This document shows positions 1 through 8,701 of a stretch of 64,000 nucleotides of DNA, piece by piece; positions within the stretch are counted from its first letter, which is position 1, and every line of letters begins with the position of its first letter. The notes under the pieces were generated by a model. That model ran no database searches. It was not told where the DNA came from and saw only the letters and a list, made by a program, of their open reading frames with translations. The translations under genes and the position numbers were made by a program. Origin of the DNA: Streptomyces sp. SS1-1. Lineage in GTDB: Bacteria; Actinomycetota; Actinomycetes; Streptomycetales; Streptomycetaceae. The stretch is taken from assembly GCF_008973465.1 (NCBI RefSeq), contig NZ_WBXN01000004.1, positions 5,682,501 to 5,746,500 on the forward strand, given 5' to 3'.

Positions 1-666
1 CTCGACGAGGCCGAGGCGCTGCCCTGGGTCCTGGAACGCGTCCCGCCCGGCTGGCGGGCGCTCGTCGTGGACAACGGCTCCACCGACGGCTCCGCGGACC
101 TCGCGGCCCGCCTCGGCGCCACGGTCATCCACGAGACGCGGCGCGGCTTCGGCGCCGCCTGCCACGCGGGCCTGACCGCCGCCACCGCCCCCGTCGTCTG
201 CTTCTGCGACTGCGACGCCTCCCTCGACCCCGGCGACCTGGTGCCGTTCGTGGAACGCGTCGTGGCCGGCGAGGCCGACCTGGTCCTCGGCCGCCGCCGG
301 CCCGAGCGGCGGGGCGCCTGGCCCCCGCACGCCCGCGCCGCCAACCTCGCCCTCACCCGGCTCCTGCGCCGCCGCACCGGGCTGCGACTGCGCGACCTCG
401 GCCCGCTGCGCGCCGCCCGCCGGGAGGACCTGCTCGCCCTGGACCTGACGGACCGGCGCAGCGGCTACCCCCTGCAGATGGTGGTCCGGGCCGCCGACGC
501 CGGCTGGCGCATCACCGAGGACGACGTGCCCTACCGCCCCCGCACCGGCGCCTCCAAGGTCACCGGCACCTGGCGCGGCACCTGGCACGCGGTCCGCGAC
601 ATGAGCCGCGTGCTCTCCGAGGAACCCGCAGTCGCGCCCGCCGTCCGGGAAGGGGCCCGCCCGTGA
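1..666 (+). CDS. Family 2 glycosyltransferase, 5' end outside window
   Basis: The reading frame is open from base 1, so the start lies upstream. The visible part begins inside a GT-A fold: the segment VVDNGSTDGS is the GT2 nucleotide-binding motif, followed by VCFCDCDASLDP, which holds the acidic metal-binding cluster (a DxD equivalent). A later RDLGPLRA segment and a positively charged tail follow. GT2 enzymes move a sugar from an NDP- or lipid-linked donor; the acceptor here is unknown. The stop overlaps the next start as GTGA, so it is part of an operon with a DUF2064 protein and a methyltransferase. Its last 25 codons are duplicated just downstream. Confidence 0.9.
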   Translation, partial: LDEAEALPWVLERVPPGWRALVVDNGSTDGSADLAARLGATVIHETRRGFGAACHAGLTAATAPVVCFCDCDASLDPGDLVPFVERVVAGEADLVLGRRRPERRGAWPPHARAANLALTRLLRRRTGLRLRDLGPLRAARREDLLALDLTDRRSGYPLQMVVRAADAGWRITEDDVPYRPRTGASKVTGTWRGTWHAVRDMSRVLSEEPAVAPAVREGARP

Positions 667-935
667 CCACCCTCGTCGTCATCGCCAACGGGCCGCGCCC
701 GGGTCGGATCGAGACGCGGCTCATCCGGCCTTGCGCCCCCGAGGAGGCCCTTCCGTTCACCGGTGCCTCCGATGTCCGCGACATGAGCCGCGTGCTCTCC
801 GAGGAACCCGCAGCCGCGCCCGCCGTCCGGGAAGGGGCCCGCCCGTGACCACCCTCGTCGTCATCGCCAAGGAGCCTCGCCCGGGCCGCGTCAAGACCCG
901 GCTCACCCCGCCCTTCACCCCCGAGGAGGCCGCCG
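592..935 (+). repeat. Tandem duplication across a gene junction, period 182 bp
   Basis: Bases 592-690 recur at 774-872 with one mismatch. This block covers the 3' end of the glycosyltransferase, its GTGA junction and the first codons of the DUF2064 gene. Beyond it the two copies remain recognisably homologous for about 60 bp but differ at roughly a quarter of positions. The sharp change from near identity to divergence suggests recent homogenisation of an older duplication. Confidence 0.9.
663..848 (+). pseudogene. Chimeric 61-codon ORF created by the duplication
   Basis: Its first 32 residues match the N-terminus of the adjacent DUF2064 protein (MTTLVVIANGPRPGRIETRL against MTTLVVIAKEPRPGRVKTRL). 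The last 25 or so match the C-terminus of the glycosyltransferase (VRDMSRVLSEEPA). It starts in a GTGA overlap with the gene before and stops in an identical GTGA overlap with the gene after, so translational coupling through the operon is kept. It lacks any complete domain and is most likely a non-functional remnant that ribosomes still read through. Confidence 0.75.
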
Positions 936-1456
936 CGCTCGCCGAGGCCGCCCTCGCGGACACCCTGGACGCTGTCGCGCGCACGCCCGCCCGGCGTCGC
1001 GTCCTCGTCCTCGACGGCACGCCCGGCCCCTGGCTGCCGCCCGGCTTCGACGTCGTCCCGCAGACCACGGGCGGCCTCGACGAACGGCTCGCCGACGCGT
1101 TCGCCGCCTGCGACGGCCCGGCTCTGCTCATCGGGATGGACACCCCGCAGGTCACCCCCGACCTGCTCACCGTCGACTGGGCGGACTGCGACGCGTACTT
1201 CGGCCGGGCACGGGACGGTGGCTTCTGGGCGCTCGGCCTCGCCGAACCCGACCCGGACCGGCTGCGGGGGGTGCCCATGTCGCAGCCGTACACCGGCGCC
1301 GCCCAGCGCGCCCGGCTCGCCGGACTGCGGGTCCGGGACCTGCCGAGCCTCCGGGACGTCGACACCGCGCACGACGCCGGACTGGTCGCCGCCGCGGCCC
1401 CCGGCGGACGGTTCGCCACGGCCCTGGCCCGGCTCGCCCCGGCGGCCCGCCGATGA
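845..1456 (+). CDS. DUF2064 (TIGR04282) GT-A-like protein
   Basis: 203 aa. The N-terminus MTTLVVIAKEPRPGRVKTRL, the central LIGMDTPQ and the DGGFWALGL segment are typical of the TIGR04282/DUF2064 family, a nucleotidyl- or glycosyl-transferase-like GT-A fold of unsettled function. The family is commonly found beside GT2 enzymes. The GTG at 845 is chosen because it matches the family N-terminus and overlaps the preceding stop as GTGA. A longer frame opening at 731 only extends into the duplicated upstream DNA. The stop overlaps the methyltransferase start as ATGA. Confidence 0.85.
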   Translation: MTTLVVIAKEPRPGRVKTRLTPPFTPEEAAALAEAALADTLDAVARTPARRRVLVLDGTPGPWLPPGFDVVPQTTGGLDERLADAFAACDGPALLIGMDTPQVTPDLLTVDWADCDAYFGRARDGGFWALGLAEPDPDRLRGVPMSQPYTGAAQRARLAGLRVRDLPSLRDVDTAHDAGLVAAAAPGGRFATALARLAPAARR

Positions 1457-2172
1457 GCGGGCTGACGGAGACCGCCACCCCCGCGGACCCGGTCGCTTCC
1501 TGGTCCGCCGACCCCTACGCGCGTGCCCTCGGCAGCGGCCGCGGCCCCCTCTTCCTGCGGCGCGCCGACGGCTGGCTGCTGCCGCTGGACGTGGAGCGCT
1601 GGTGCGCCGACGCCGACGCGGTGGACCGAGAGGTGCTGCGGCGCTGCGAGGGCGCGGTCCTCGACGTCGGCTGCGGCCCCGGACGCCTGGTCGCGGCCCT
1701 GGCCCGGCAGGGCCGTACGGTCCTCGGCATCGACGTCAGCGACGCCGCCGTCGCCCGCACCGCGCGGCTCGGCGGCCCCGCGCTGCGCCGCTCCGTGTTC
1801 GATCCGCTGCCCGGCGAGGGCCGTTGGGGCACCGCCCTGCTCCTCGACGGCAACATCGGCATCGGCGGCGACCCGGCGGCCCTGCTGGAGCGCCTCGCCC
1901 GACTCGTCCGCCCCGGCGGCCTGTTGCTCGCCGAGACCGTGCCCGGCGTCGATCTCGACGAGCGCGTCGAGGTCCATGTCACCGACGCGCGGGGCGCCGA
2001 GGGCCCCCTCTTCCCCTGGGCCCGCCTCGGCACCCCCGCCCTGCTCCGGCACGCGGCACGGACCGGATGGAGCCCCGCCGGACAGTGGACGGTGGACGGA
2101 CGGGCCTTCGCCGCGCTGCGTGCCCGCCCGATACCGGACCAGCGCAAAGGTGCCGCAACACAAGACGTCTAG
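1453..2172 (+). CDS. Class I SAM-dependent methyltransferase
   Basis: 239 aa. Motif I of the Rossmann-like fold is clear as LDVGCGPGRLVAAL, followed by the acidic end of strand 2 in VLGIDVS. The glycine-rich stretch LLLDGNIGIGGDP in the middle and a later PGGLLLAE strand fit the same fold. The substrate cannot be read from sequence; with the two upstream genes, a role in modifying a glycan or lipid is plausible but inferred. ATGA overlap with the preceding gene indicates translational coupling. It is the last gene of this operon: a 73-bp gap follows before the next ATPase. Confidence 0.85.
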   Translation: MSGLTETATPADPVASWSADPYARALGSGRGPLFLRRADGWLLPLDVERWCADADAVDREVLRRCEGAVLDVGCGPGRLVAALARQGRTVLGIDVSDAAVARTARLGGPALRRSVFDPLPGEGRWGTALLLDGNIGIGGDPAALLERLARLVRPGGLLLAETVPGVDLDERVEVHVTDARGAEGPLFPWARLGTPALLRHAARTGWSPAGQWTVDGRAFAALRARPIPDQRKGAATQDV

Positions 2173-2245
2173 ACTCGGGCCCCATCGGCCGGCCCGTGGG
2201 TCGCACGCGGGCGAAACCTGCCAGACCCGAAGGGTATTCGGCGTT

Positions 2246-3385
2246 TTGATACGGATAGATGCAGTCACCAAGCGATACCCGGACGGCACGGTGGCGGTCG
2301 ACCGGCTGTCGCTGGAGATACCCGACCGCTCGATCACCGTCCTCGTGGGACCGTCCGGCTGCGGCAAGACGACCACACTGCGGATGATCAACCGGATGGT
2401 CGAGCCCAGCGAGGGCACCATCCTCCTCGACGGCGTGGACATCCAGCAGCAGCCGGTCAACACCCTGCGCCGGTCCATGGGGTACGTCATCCAGAACGCG
2501 GGCCTCTTCCAGCACCGCACGATCCTCGACAACATCGCGACCGTGCCCCGCCTCCTCGGCTGGGGCAAGGAGAAGTCCCGCGCCCGCGCCCGGGAACTGA
2601 TGGAACGGGTCGGCCTCGACGGCTCCCTCGCCAAGCGCTACCCGTACCAGCTCTCCGGCGGCCAGCAGCAGCGCGTCGGCGTCGCCCGCGCGCTCGCCGC
2701 CGACCCGCCGGTGCTGCTGATGGACGAGCCGTTCTCGGCCGTCGACCCCGTGGTGCGCAAGGGACTCCAGGACGAACTCCTGCGCATCCAGGAGGAGCTG
2801 GGCAAGACCATCGTCTTCGTCACCCACGACATCGACGAGGCCGTCAAGCTCGGCACCATGGTCGCCGTGATGCGCACCGGCGGTCATCTGGCCCAGTTCG
2901 CCCCACCCGCCGACCTGCTCACCGACCCCGCCGACGCGTTCGTCGAGGACTTCCTCGGCGCCGACCGGGGCATCCGCCGGCTGTCCTTCTTCTCCTCGGC
3001 CGGACTCGACCTGCTCACCGGGCCGATCGTCGCCGTCGACGCCTCCGCCGAGCAACTCGCCGCCGCCTCCCGCGCGGGCGCCCCCCACCTCCTCGTCGTC
3101 GACACCGACGGCCGGCCCGTCGGCTGGGGCGACCCCGCCGAGCTGACGGCCGGGTCCATCGACACCGGCCGACTCCTGTCGCACGGACGGCCGTTCACCG
3201 CCGGCGGCGACTCCCTGCGGGCCGCCCTGGACTGCGCGGTGCTCTCGCCGACCGGCTGGGCCGTCGCCGTGGACGGCGAGGGACGGGCCACCGGCGTCGT
3301 CTCGCAGACGTCCATCGGCGAGGCCATCCGCGGCGCCCACGCCGGCCGCGCCGCCGCCGGCACGGCCCAGAAGGTCGCCCCGTGA
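2246..3385 (+). CDS. Glycine betaine/osmoprotectant ABC transporter ATPase (OpuCA/ProV type)
   Basis: 379 aa. The Walker A GPSGCGKTT, signature LSGGQQQRVGVARAL and Walker B VLLMDEPFSAVDP lie in order in the first 200 residues. A C-terminal region of about 120 residues fits the CBS-domain tail of OpuCA/ProV, which senses ionic strength in this family. The TTG at 2246 is preferred: GAAGGG sits 11 nt upstream and the family usually starts with a short strand before the KRYPDG box. The frame stays open far upstream but there overlaps the methyltransferase. It overlaps the first permease by GTGA, giving an operon of ATPase, permease, permease. Confidence 0.88.
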   Translation: MIRIDAVTKRYPDGTVAVDRLSLEIPDRSITVLVGPSGCGKTTTLRMINRMVEPSEGTILLDGVDIQQQPVNTLRRSMGYVIQNAGLFQHRTILDNIATVPRLLGWGKEKSRARARELMERVGLDGSLAKRYPYQLSGGQQQRVGVARALAADPPVLLMDEPFSAVDPVVRKGLQDELLRIQEELGKTIVFVTHDIDEAVKLGTMVAVMRTGGHLAQFAPPADLLTDPADAFVEDFLGADRGIRRLSFFSSAGLDLLTGPIVAVDASAEQLAAASRAGAPHLLVVDTDGRPVGWGDPAELTAGSIDTGRLLSHGRPFTAGGDSLRAALDCAVLSPTGWAVAVDGEGRATGVVSQTSIGEAIRGAHAGRAAAGTAQKVAP

Positions 3386-4068
3386 ACGACCTCTTCGACA
3401 TGCCGAGCTATCTGGAGCACAGCTTCCTCGGCCTCGTGGGGCTGCATCTGCGCGAGGCGCTGGTGCCGGTGCTGGCCGGACTCGTCCTGGCGCTGCCGCT
3501 CGCCCAGCTGTGCGTGCGCTTCCGCTGGCTGTACCCGCCGGTGCTGTGGGTGACGACCGTCCTCTACGCCATCCCGTCGCTGGCGTTCTTCGTCGTCCTC
3601 ATCGACTACACCGGGCTGAGCGAGCTGACGGTGATGATCCCGCTGGCCGTCTACAGCCTGGTCGTGCTCGTCCCGGCCATCGTGGACGGCGTGCGCTCGG
3701 TGCCGCAGGAGACCCTGGCCGCGGCCACCGCGATGGGCCTCGGACCCGTACGCCGCTACCTCCAGGTGCAGTTGCCCATCGCCGCGCCCGCCATCCTCGC
3801 CGGACTGCGGGTCGCGGCCGTCTCCAGCATCTCCCTCGTCAGCGTCGGCATGCTCATCGGCAACGAGGGCGCCCTCGGCAACATGCTCGACGCCGGACTG
3901 AAGTACAACCAGCCCCGGCTGGTCTGGCTGTCCGTGATCTCCACCGCCGTCCTCGCCATCCTCGTCGACGCCCTGCTGATCGTCCTGCGGGTGTGGGTGA
4001 CGCCCTGGATGCCGCGCGGCGGCGGCCGGGGCGCCCGGACCGTCCTCGCGAAGGGAGCCGCCCGGTGA
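3382..4068 (+). CDS. Osmoprotectant ABC transporter permease 1 (ProW/OpuCB family)
   Basis: 228 aa integral membrane protein with about five to six hydrophobic segments. The cytoplasmic loop containing AAATAMGLGPVRRYLQVQLPIAAP is the EAA motif that docks on the ATPase, with the characteristic G about ten residues later. Pfam BPD_transp_1 type. The GTG start overlaps the stop of the ATPase, and the stop overlaps the next permease start, so all three are translationally coupled. The paired permease genes fit OpuC/OpuB-like heterodimeric channels for betaine, choline or carnitine. Confidence 0.87.
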   Translation: MNDLFDMPSYLEHSFLGLVGLHLREALVPVLAGLVLALPLAQLCVRFRWLYPPVLWVTTVLYAIPSLAFFVVLIDYTGLSELTVMIPLAVYSLVVLVPAIVDGVRSVPQETLAAATAMGLGPVRRYLQVQLPIAAPAILAGLRVAAVSSISLVSVGMLIGNEGALGNMLDAGLKYNQPRLVWLSVISTAVLAILVDALLIVLRVWVTPWMPRGGGRGARTVLAKGAAR

Positions 4069-4733
4069 ACATCCTGAACTTCGCCGACGCGTTCTTCAGC
4101 GACAGCGCCCACTGGCACGGCTACGACGGCATCCCGGTCCGGCTCGGCGAGCACGTCCAGTACACGCTGATGGCCCTCGGCATCGCCGCCGCCATCGGAC
4201 TGCCCGTCGGGCTGCTCACCGGGCACACCGGGCGCGGCGGCAACGTGCTCGCCCTCATCGCCACCTCCGGCCGGGCGCTGCCCAGCTTCGGCCTGATGGT
4301 GCTCATGTTCATCCTGCTGGGTCTCGGCATGGCCCCGGTGATGATCCCGCTGGTGGTGCTCGCCGTGCCGCCGATCCTGGTCACCACCAACGAGGCGATG
4401 CGGTCCCTGGACCCGGCGCCCGTGGACGCGGCGCGCGGCATGGGCATGGGCGAGGCGCAGGTGCTGTTCCGGGTCGAACTGCCCACGGCGCTCCCGCTGA
4501 TCCTCAGCGGGCTGCGCTCCGCCGCCATCCAGATCGTCTCGACGGCCACGATCGCCGCGTACGTCAGCTTCGGCGGCCTCGGCCGCTACATCGTGGACGG
4601 CCTCTACCAGCGGGACTACGAGAAGGTCGTGGGCGGCGCCACGCTGGTGGCCGGGCTCGCCGTGGCCACCCTGCTGGTGTTCTGGGCGGTGGCCCGGCTC
4701 GCGGTCTCCCGGGGCGTGCGCAGGCCCACCTGA
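4065..4733 (+). CDS. Osmoprotectant ABC transporter permease 2 (OpuCD family)
   Basis: 222 aa, about six membrane segments, EAA loop DAARGMGMGEAQVLFRVELP. It is a paralogue of the permease just upstream. The GTG at 4065 lies in a GTGA overlap with that gene. A longer frame upstream is only an alternate-frame extension. The operon stops here at a strong hairpin. No substrate-binding protein follows directly; a candidate lies 4.3 kb away at 9007, beyond a conservon on the other strand. Confidence 0.87.
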   Translation: MNILNFADAFFSDSAHWHGYDGIPVRLGEHVQYTLMALGIAAAIGLPVGLLTGHTGRGGNVLALIATSGRALPSFGLMVLMFILLGLGMAPVMIPLVVLAVPPILVTTNEAMRSLDPAPVDAARGMGMGEAQVLFRVELPTALPLILSGLRSAAIQIVSTATIAAYVSFGGLGRYIVDGLYQRDYEKVVGGATLVAGLAVATLLVFWAVARLAVSRGVRRPT

Positions 4734-4737
4734 CCGT

Positions 4738-4769
4738 GACGGTGGTGCCGGCCGCCCGGCACCACCGTC
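4738..4769. terminator. Bidirectional terminator between convergent genes
   Basis: A perfect 13-bp inverted repeat (4738-4750 and 4757-4769) with a 6-nt loop lies between the end of the permease and the end of the opposing GTPase gene, overlapping the latter's stop codon by two bases. Its position suits both transcripts. There is no clear U-tract, which is usual in Streptomyces. Confidence 0.75.
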
Positions 4770-5370
4770 AGCCCTCCGTGCGCGCCAGGGCCAGTTCCAG
4801 GACGACGAGCAGGGCGTCCCGCACGGAGCCGGTCTCCCGGGCGTCGAACACGACGACGGGGACGCCCTCGCTGACGTCGAGCGCCCAGCGGACCTCGTCC
4901 AGGGTGTGCTCGACCCGCCCGTCGAACGCGTTGACGGCGACGGTGAACGGGATGCCCTTGTGCTCGAAGTAGTCGACGGCGGCGAAGCAGTCGTCCAGGC
5001 GCCGGGTGTCGACGATGACGAGGGCGCCGACCGCGCCCTCGATCAGGTCGTCCCACATGAATCCGAACCGCTCCTGCCCGGGCGTGCCGAACAGGTACAG
5101 CTTCAGGGTCGGGTCGATGGTGATGCAGCCGAAGTCCATGGCGACCGTCGTCGTGGACTTCTGCGGGGTGTGCGTGAGGTCGTCGACGCCCGCCGCGACC
5201 TCCGTGATGGCCGCCTCCGTGGTGAGCGGCTCGATCTCGGATATCGCCCCCACGGCGGTGGTCTTGCCCACGCCGAAGCCGCCCGCGATCACCATCTTGA
5301 CCGGCAGCGGCGGCCGTGCCGTCGCCGACGTTCCGGCCGTGGCGCCGGCGGCCGTTTCAGTCGCTGTCAC
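4768..5370 (-). CDS. cvnD: Conservon GTPase-like protein (CvnD)
   Basis: 200 aa. P-loop GGFGVGKTT at about residue 30, then the conserved DFGCITI and FGTPGQERF segments (the G3 region). VNAFDG stands where NKxD would be, as is normal in this actinobacterial ATP/GTP-binding family (Ras/MglA-like). In conservons CvnD works with CvnA, B and C as a membrane-associated complex likened to a G-protein-coupled sensor. The GTG start overlaps the DUF742 gene by 14 bp. It is the last gene of this conservon; no cytochrome P450 (CvnE) follows. Confidence 0.92.
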   Translation of the reverse strand: MTATETAAGATAGTSATARPPLPVKMVIAGGFGVGKTTAVGAISEIEPLTTEAAITEVAAGVDDLTHTPQKSTTTVAMDFGCITIDPTLKLYLFGTPGQERFGFMWDDLIEGAVGALVIVDTRRLDDCFAAVDYFEHKGIPFTVAVNAFDGRVEHTLDEVRWALDVSEGVPVVVFDARETGSVRDALLVVLELALARTEG

Positions 5371-5782
5371 TGAGGACCCCTCGTGCGTCGGGGATGGCGC
5401 GCAGGCCCTCGATGACCCTGCGCAGGACGGAGGCGTCGTGGACGACGCCGGAGTCGGGCACGTGCACCGTCAGCCGGCCCTCGTCGCGCAGGTCCTCGGC
5501 GAGGACCCGCACCACGTTCAGATGCAGCCGCAGCCGGGCCGCGATCTCCGCGAGGGACTGCGGCAGCCGGCACACGGCGACGATGTCGCGCCGCTCGAAG
5601 GCCAGCCGGTCCAGCCCGTCCAGGCCCTCGGCGGTGGCCACCACCTGGGTCTCGACGGGCATCGCCCGCTCGCCGGTGATGTCCGCGACCCGGCCGGCGG
5701 TGAGCAGGAACGGCCGGACGGCGGACGCCTGCCCGACCGGTTCCGGGCCGCTCGGCTCCGGCGGTGGGATGTCGTCCGCCAT
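5357..5782 (-). CDS. cvnC: Conservon DUF742 protein (CvnC)
   Basis: 141 aa. The family hallmark VRPFLLTAGRV is present near the N-terminus, and the C-terminal half contains a winged-helix-like segment (LPQSLAEIAARLRLHLNVVRVL) ahead of GRLTVHVP. DUF742 proteins link the roadblock protein and GTPase in conservons; their biochemical role is not established. Starts at ATG 5782 with AAGGAG ten bases upstream. It sits between the roadblock and GTPase genes, the standard cvnABCD order. Confidence 0.9.
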   Translation of the reverse strand: MADDIPPPEPSGPEPVGQASAVRPFLLTAGRVADITGERAMPVETQVVATAEGLDGLDRLAFERRDIVAVCRLPQSLAEIAARLRLHLNVVRVLAEDLRDEGRLTVHVPDSGVVHDASVLRRVIEGLRAIPDARGVLSDSD

Positions 5783-5807
5783 GGGGTGTCCGCTCCTTCC
5801 GGCCCGG

Positions 5808-6290
5808 TCAGCGGGCCGAGGCCGCGCCGACGCTGTTCTTCAGCTCCAGGACGAGCTGCGGGCTCAGGGCGGCTCCGGCCCGGTTGGCGAACACCGTCAT
5901 CTCGTAGGCGATGTTGCCGAGCTTGGCCTCCTTGTCGGTGACCACGCCGAGGACGGCGCCGCTGCCGATCGCGGAGACCAGCACATGGCCGCCGTCCAGA
6001 TCGATGATGACCTTGTTGAGCGCTCCGAGACCGTAGTTGCCGGACGCGCCCGCGGCCAGGCTGGTGATCCCCGAGACGATCGCCGCGAGCCGCTCGGAGT
6101 CGGCCTGCTGCCGCAGCTCCGACACGGCGATCAGCAGCCCGTCCGAGGAGACGGCGATGGCGTCCACGACACCCGCCGTCTCGGTCGCGAAGCGATTCAG
6201 CAACCAGGTGAAGTCGGCCGCGGCGGCCGCCAGTTCGGCTGACGAGGCATCCGTGCCTCCTGCCGGGGTGCCACCTGTCGACGTGCTCAC
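5808..6290 (-). CDS. cvnB: Conservon roadblock/LC7 protein (CvnB)
   Basis: 160 aa with the roadblock/LC7 fold signature: a helix with FATETAGVVDAIAVSSDGLLIAVS, then ASGITSLAAGASGNYGLG-type repeats and a C-terminal strand set. Roadblock proteins in bacteria act as GTPase partners, comparable to MglB for MglA. The start is a GTG overlapping the stop of the kinase gene as GTGA, so synthesis is coupled to the sensor. Confidence 0.9.
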   Translation of the reverse strand: MSTSTGGTPAGGTDASSAELAAAAADFTWLLNRFATETAGVVDAIAVSSDGLLIAVSELRQQADSERLAAIVSGITSLAAGASGNYGLGALNKVIIDLDGGHVLVSAIGSGAVLGVVTDKEAKLGNIAYEMTVFANRAGAALSPQLVLELKNSVGAASAR

Positions 6291-8701
6291 TGCTCCGCTC
6301 CTTCCGGGGGGTCGTTCTGGTCCTGCGCTGGGGGGTTCTGGGCCGGGACCGGGACGGCCCCGCTCTCGCGGTGCGCGCGCTCCACGGCGGCCTCGAACGC
6401 GTCGAGTTCGTCGCGTACGGCGTCGGCGTCGACGACCCGGGGCCGGTCCGGCACCACGGCCGCCCGGTCGTCGCCCGCCCCGCCCTTGCGCAGGGTCGCG
6501 CCCCGGACCCGGCGCCGCAGCGGACGGGCGGAGGACGGGGCGCCGGGACCGGCGGGGGCCTCTCCGGAGCGGGGCGCGGGCACGGTCGCCGCGGGGCGCC
6601 TGGCACGGCGGGGGAGGGGGCCGGAGGCGTCCGGGTCCGCCGGTACGGCGTCCGCGGGCACCGGGCCGGTGGCCGGGGCGCCCGACGGCTCCGGGGCGGG
6701 CTTCGCGGTGCCGGCCAGGGCCGTGAGGGCCGGGGTGGACGTCGTCGCCGTCGTGCTGCCGGTCACCAGGCGGGCCGAGGGGATCGTCACCTCGGCCGTG
6801 ACACCGCCGCCCGGGGTGCGGGACAGGGTGACGGCGATCTTCCAGCGGCGGGCGAGCGTGCCGACCACGAACAGGCCGAGCACCTTCGTCGGGACGAGGT
6901 CGAGGCGTTCGCGGCGGATCAGGCGGGCGTTCTCCTCCGCCAGGCGCTCGGCGCTCATGCCCAGGCCGTGGTCGCTCACCACGACCACCGCGTCGTCGCC
7001 GTCCGCCGCCACCGTCACCTCGACGGGGCTGTCGGCCGGCGAGAACGACACGGCGTTCTCCAGGAGTTCGGCCACCATCAGCGTGAGGTCGCCGATGACC
7101 TCCGGCTCCAGGACGGCCTCGGAGCGTGCCCGCAGCTCCACCCGCTGGAAGCCCTCGATCTGGCCGAGCGCCGCCCGTACGACGTTGGTGAGCGAGGTGG
7201 GACCGGCGTCCAGGGCGGCCTCGTGGATGCCGGCCAGCAGCATCAGGCTGTCGGCGTTGCGCCGCAGACGGACCGCGATGTGGTCGATGGAGTAGAGGCG
7301 TTCGAGCAGCGCGGGGTCGGTCTCGCCGCGCTCCACCGCGTCGATCAACATGAGCTGACGGGACGTCAGGTTGCTGACGCGGCGGCCGACGTTGCCGAAC
7401 ATCTCGGCGACGTTGCGCCGGCTCAGCACCTGCCGCTCCAGCAGCGCCGCCGCCGTCGTCTGCACCTCGTTGAAGGACTCGGCGAGCTCACCGATCTCGT
7501 CCCGCGCGGTGACCGGCATCTCGCGCAGCCGGGGCGGCCCCTCGTCCTCGGCGTCGTCGTCGGCGACCCGCGCCAGCTCGCGCCGGGCCACGTCGGCGAC
7601 CTGCCGCGCGGCGCCGGTGAGCGCGACCACCGGCCGCACCACGGAACGCCGGACGAGCACGGCCAGGACCAGCCACAGCGCGAAGCCCAGCAGCGCGGCG
7701 CCGAGGAGCAGCAGCGCCCGCCACGCGGCCGTGTCGGACGCGTCCTCCGCCCGGTCGGCGATCTGGTCGATCAGCGAGGTCGTGATCGACAGCCGGGTCT
7801 TCGCCTGGTCGCGGTAGGAGTCGTACGAGTCCAGGGCGCGGTCGAGGGACTCGGCGACCTCGGCGGGGGAGCCGGCCTGCGCCGCGCCCGGGTCGATCTG
7901 CAGCTCGGCGAACTGCCGGCTGATGACGGACTGCGCGGGGGTGTACCGGATCCCGGCGAAGGTGTCGGCCTGCGCCTCGGTGGCGAAGCGGGTGAACCGC
8001 TCGGACTGGTGCGTGAACTCGTCGTAGGCGCCGATCGCGCCGATGACCTCGATCAGCGCGTTGGAGTCACCGGTCGACGCGGAGAAGACGGCCGTCTCGA
8101 ACTCGCTGTGCGCGGCGGCCGACCGCAGCAGGGAGTCCAGCAGGTTGCCGGTGAAGGTGGTGGCGAGCTCCGGGTTGCGGTCCAGGGCGAGGCCGTCGAT
8201 CAGCTGGCTCGCGGCGTCGGTGTACGCCGGGTCGATGTTGTTGGCCGGCAGGTAGCCGTCCTCGACGGTGTCCCGCAGCCCGGCGAGGCCCTCGACGTTC
8301 TTCAGGGCCTGGGCCTCGGTCTCCGGCAGCCGCTCGCCGAACGCCTCGCGCACCCGCCCGACCTGGGTGTCCACCTGCTCCTGGGCGGTGCGGTAGGCGG
8401 ACGTCGAGGGCTCGCCGCCGACCGCGGCCTCGTGCCGTACGGACAGCAGTACGGCCTGCTGGTGCTCGGCGGCCAGCCGGTCGACGAGCTTCGCGACCTC
8501 GACGCTCTCGCGGACCAGCCGGGCGGCGTTCGCCGCCTCGCGCGACTGCGCGGTCTGCTCGGCGATGAGGTAGGCCAGCAGGGCCGCGACGACCGTCAGC
8601 GGCACGCCCACCAGGAGGTTCAGCTTGTGCCGGAAGGGCCAGCGGTCGGGGTGACCGCGCATCCGGCGGGGGCGGGGTCCGCCTGCCTCGCTCGTGGACA
8701 C
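6287..8701 (-). CDS. cvnA: Conservon sensor histidine kinase (CvnA)
   Basis: 804 aa. Membrane helix at about residues 23-46, an extracellular helical domain resembling the nitrate/nitrite-sensing (NIT) type, a second membrane helix near 320-345, then HAMP. The dimerisation segment has SIDHIAVRLRR with the likely phosphorylated H474. The HATPase domain shows the N-box ENAVSFSP and G-box DHGLGMS. A proline- and alanine-rich tail of about 170 residues follows. GTG 8701 is chosen over an upstream ATG-like start at 8740 because a perfect AAGGAGG sits seven bases before it. First gene of the conservon. Confidence 0.9.
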   Translation of the reverse strand: MSTSEAGGPRPRRMRGHPDRWPFRHKLNLLVGVPLTVVAALLAYLIAEQTAQSREAANAARLVRESVEVAKLVDRLAAEHQQAVLLSVRHEAAVGGEPSTSAYRTAQEQVDTQVGRVREAFGERLPETEAQALKNVEGLAGLRDTVEDGYLPANNIDPAYTDAASQLIDGLALDRNPELATTFTGNLLDSLLRSAAAHSEFETAVFSASTGDSNALIEVIGAIGAYDEFTHQSERFTRFATEAQADTFAGIRYTPAQSVISRQFAELQIDPGAAQAGSPAEVAESLDRALDSYDSYRDQAKTRLSITTSLIDQIADRAEDASDTAAWRALLLLGAALLGFALWLVLAVLVRRSVVRPVVALTGAARQVADVARRELARVADDDAEDEGPPRLREMPVTARDEIGELAESFNEVQTTAAALLERQVLSRRNVAEMFGNVGRRVSNLTSRQLMLIDAVERGETDPALLERLYSIDHIAVRLRRNADSLMLLAGIHEAALDAGPTSLTNVVRAALGQIEGFQRVELRARSEAVLEPEVIGDLTLMVAELLENAVSFSPADSPVEVTVAADGDDAVVVVSDHGLGMSAERLAEENARLIRRERLDLVPTKVLGLFVVGTLARRWKIAVTLSRTPGGGVTAEVTIPSARLVTGSTTATTSTPALTALAGTAKPAPEPSGAPATGPVPADAVPADPDASGPLPRRARRPAATVPAPRSGEAPAGPGAPSSARPLRRRVRGATLRKGGAGDDRAAVVPDRPRVVDADAVRDELDAFEAAVERAHRESGAVPVPAQNPPAQDQNDPPEGAEQ

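Noticed and set aside
2160..2245. Riboswitch or attenuator ahead of the osmoprotectant transporter
   Set aside because: The 73-bp gap has no stable hairpin or known aptamer signature.
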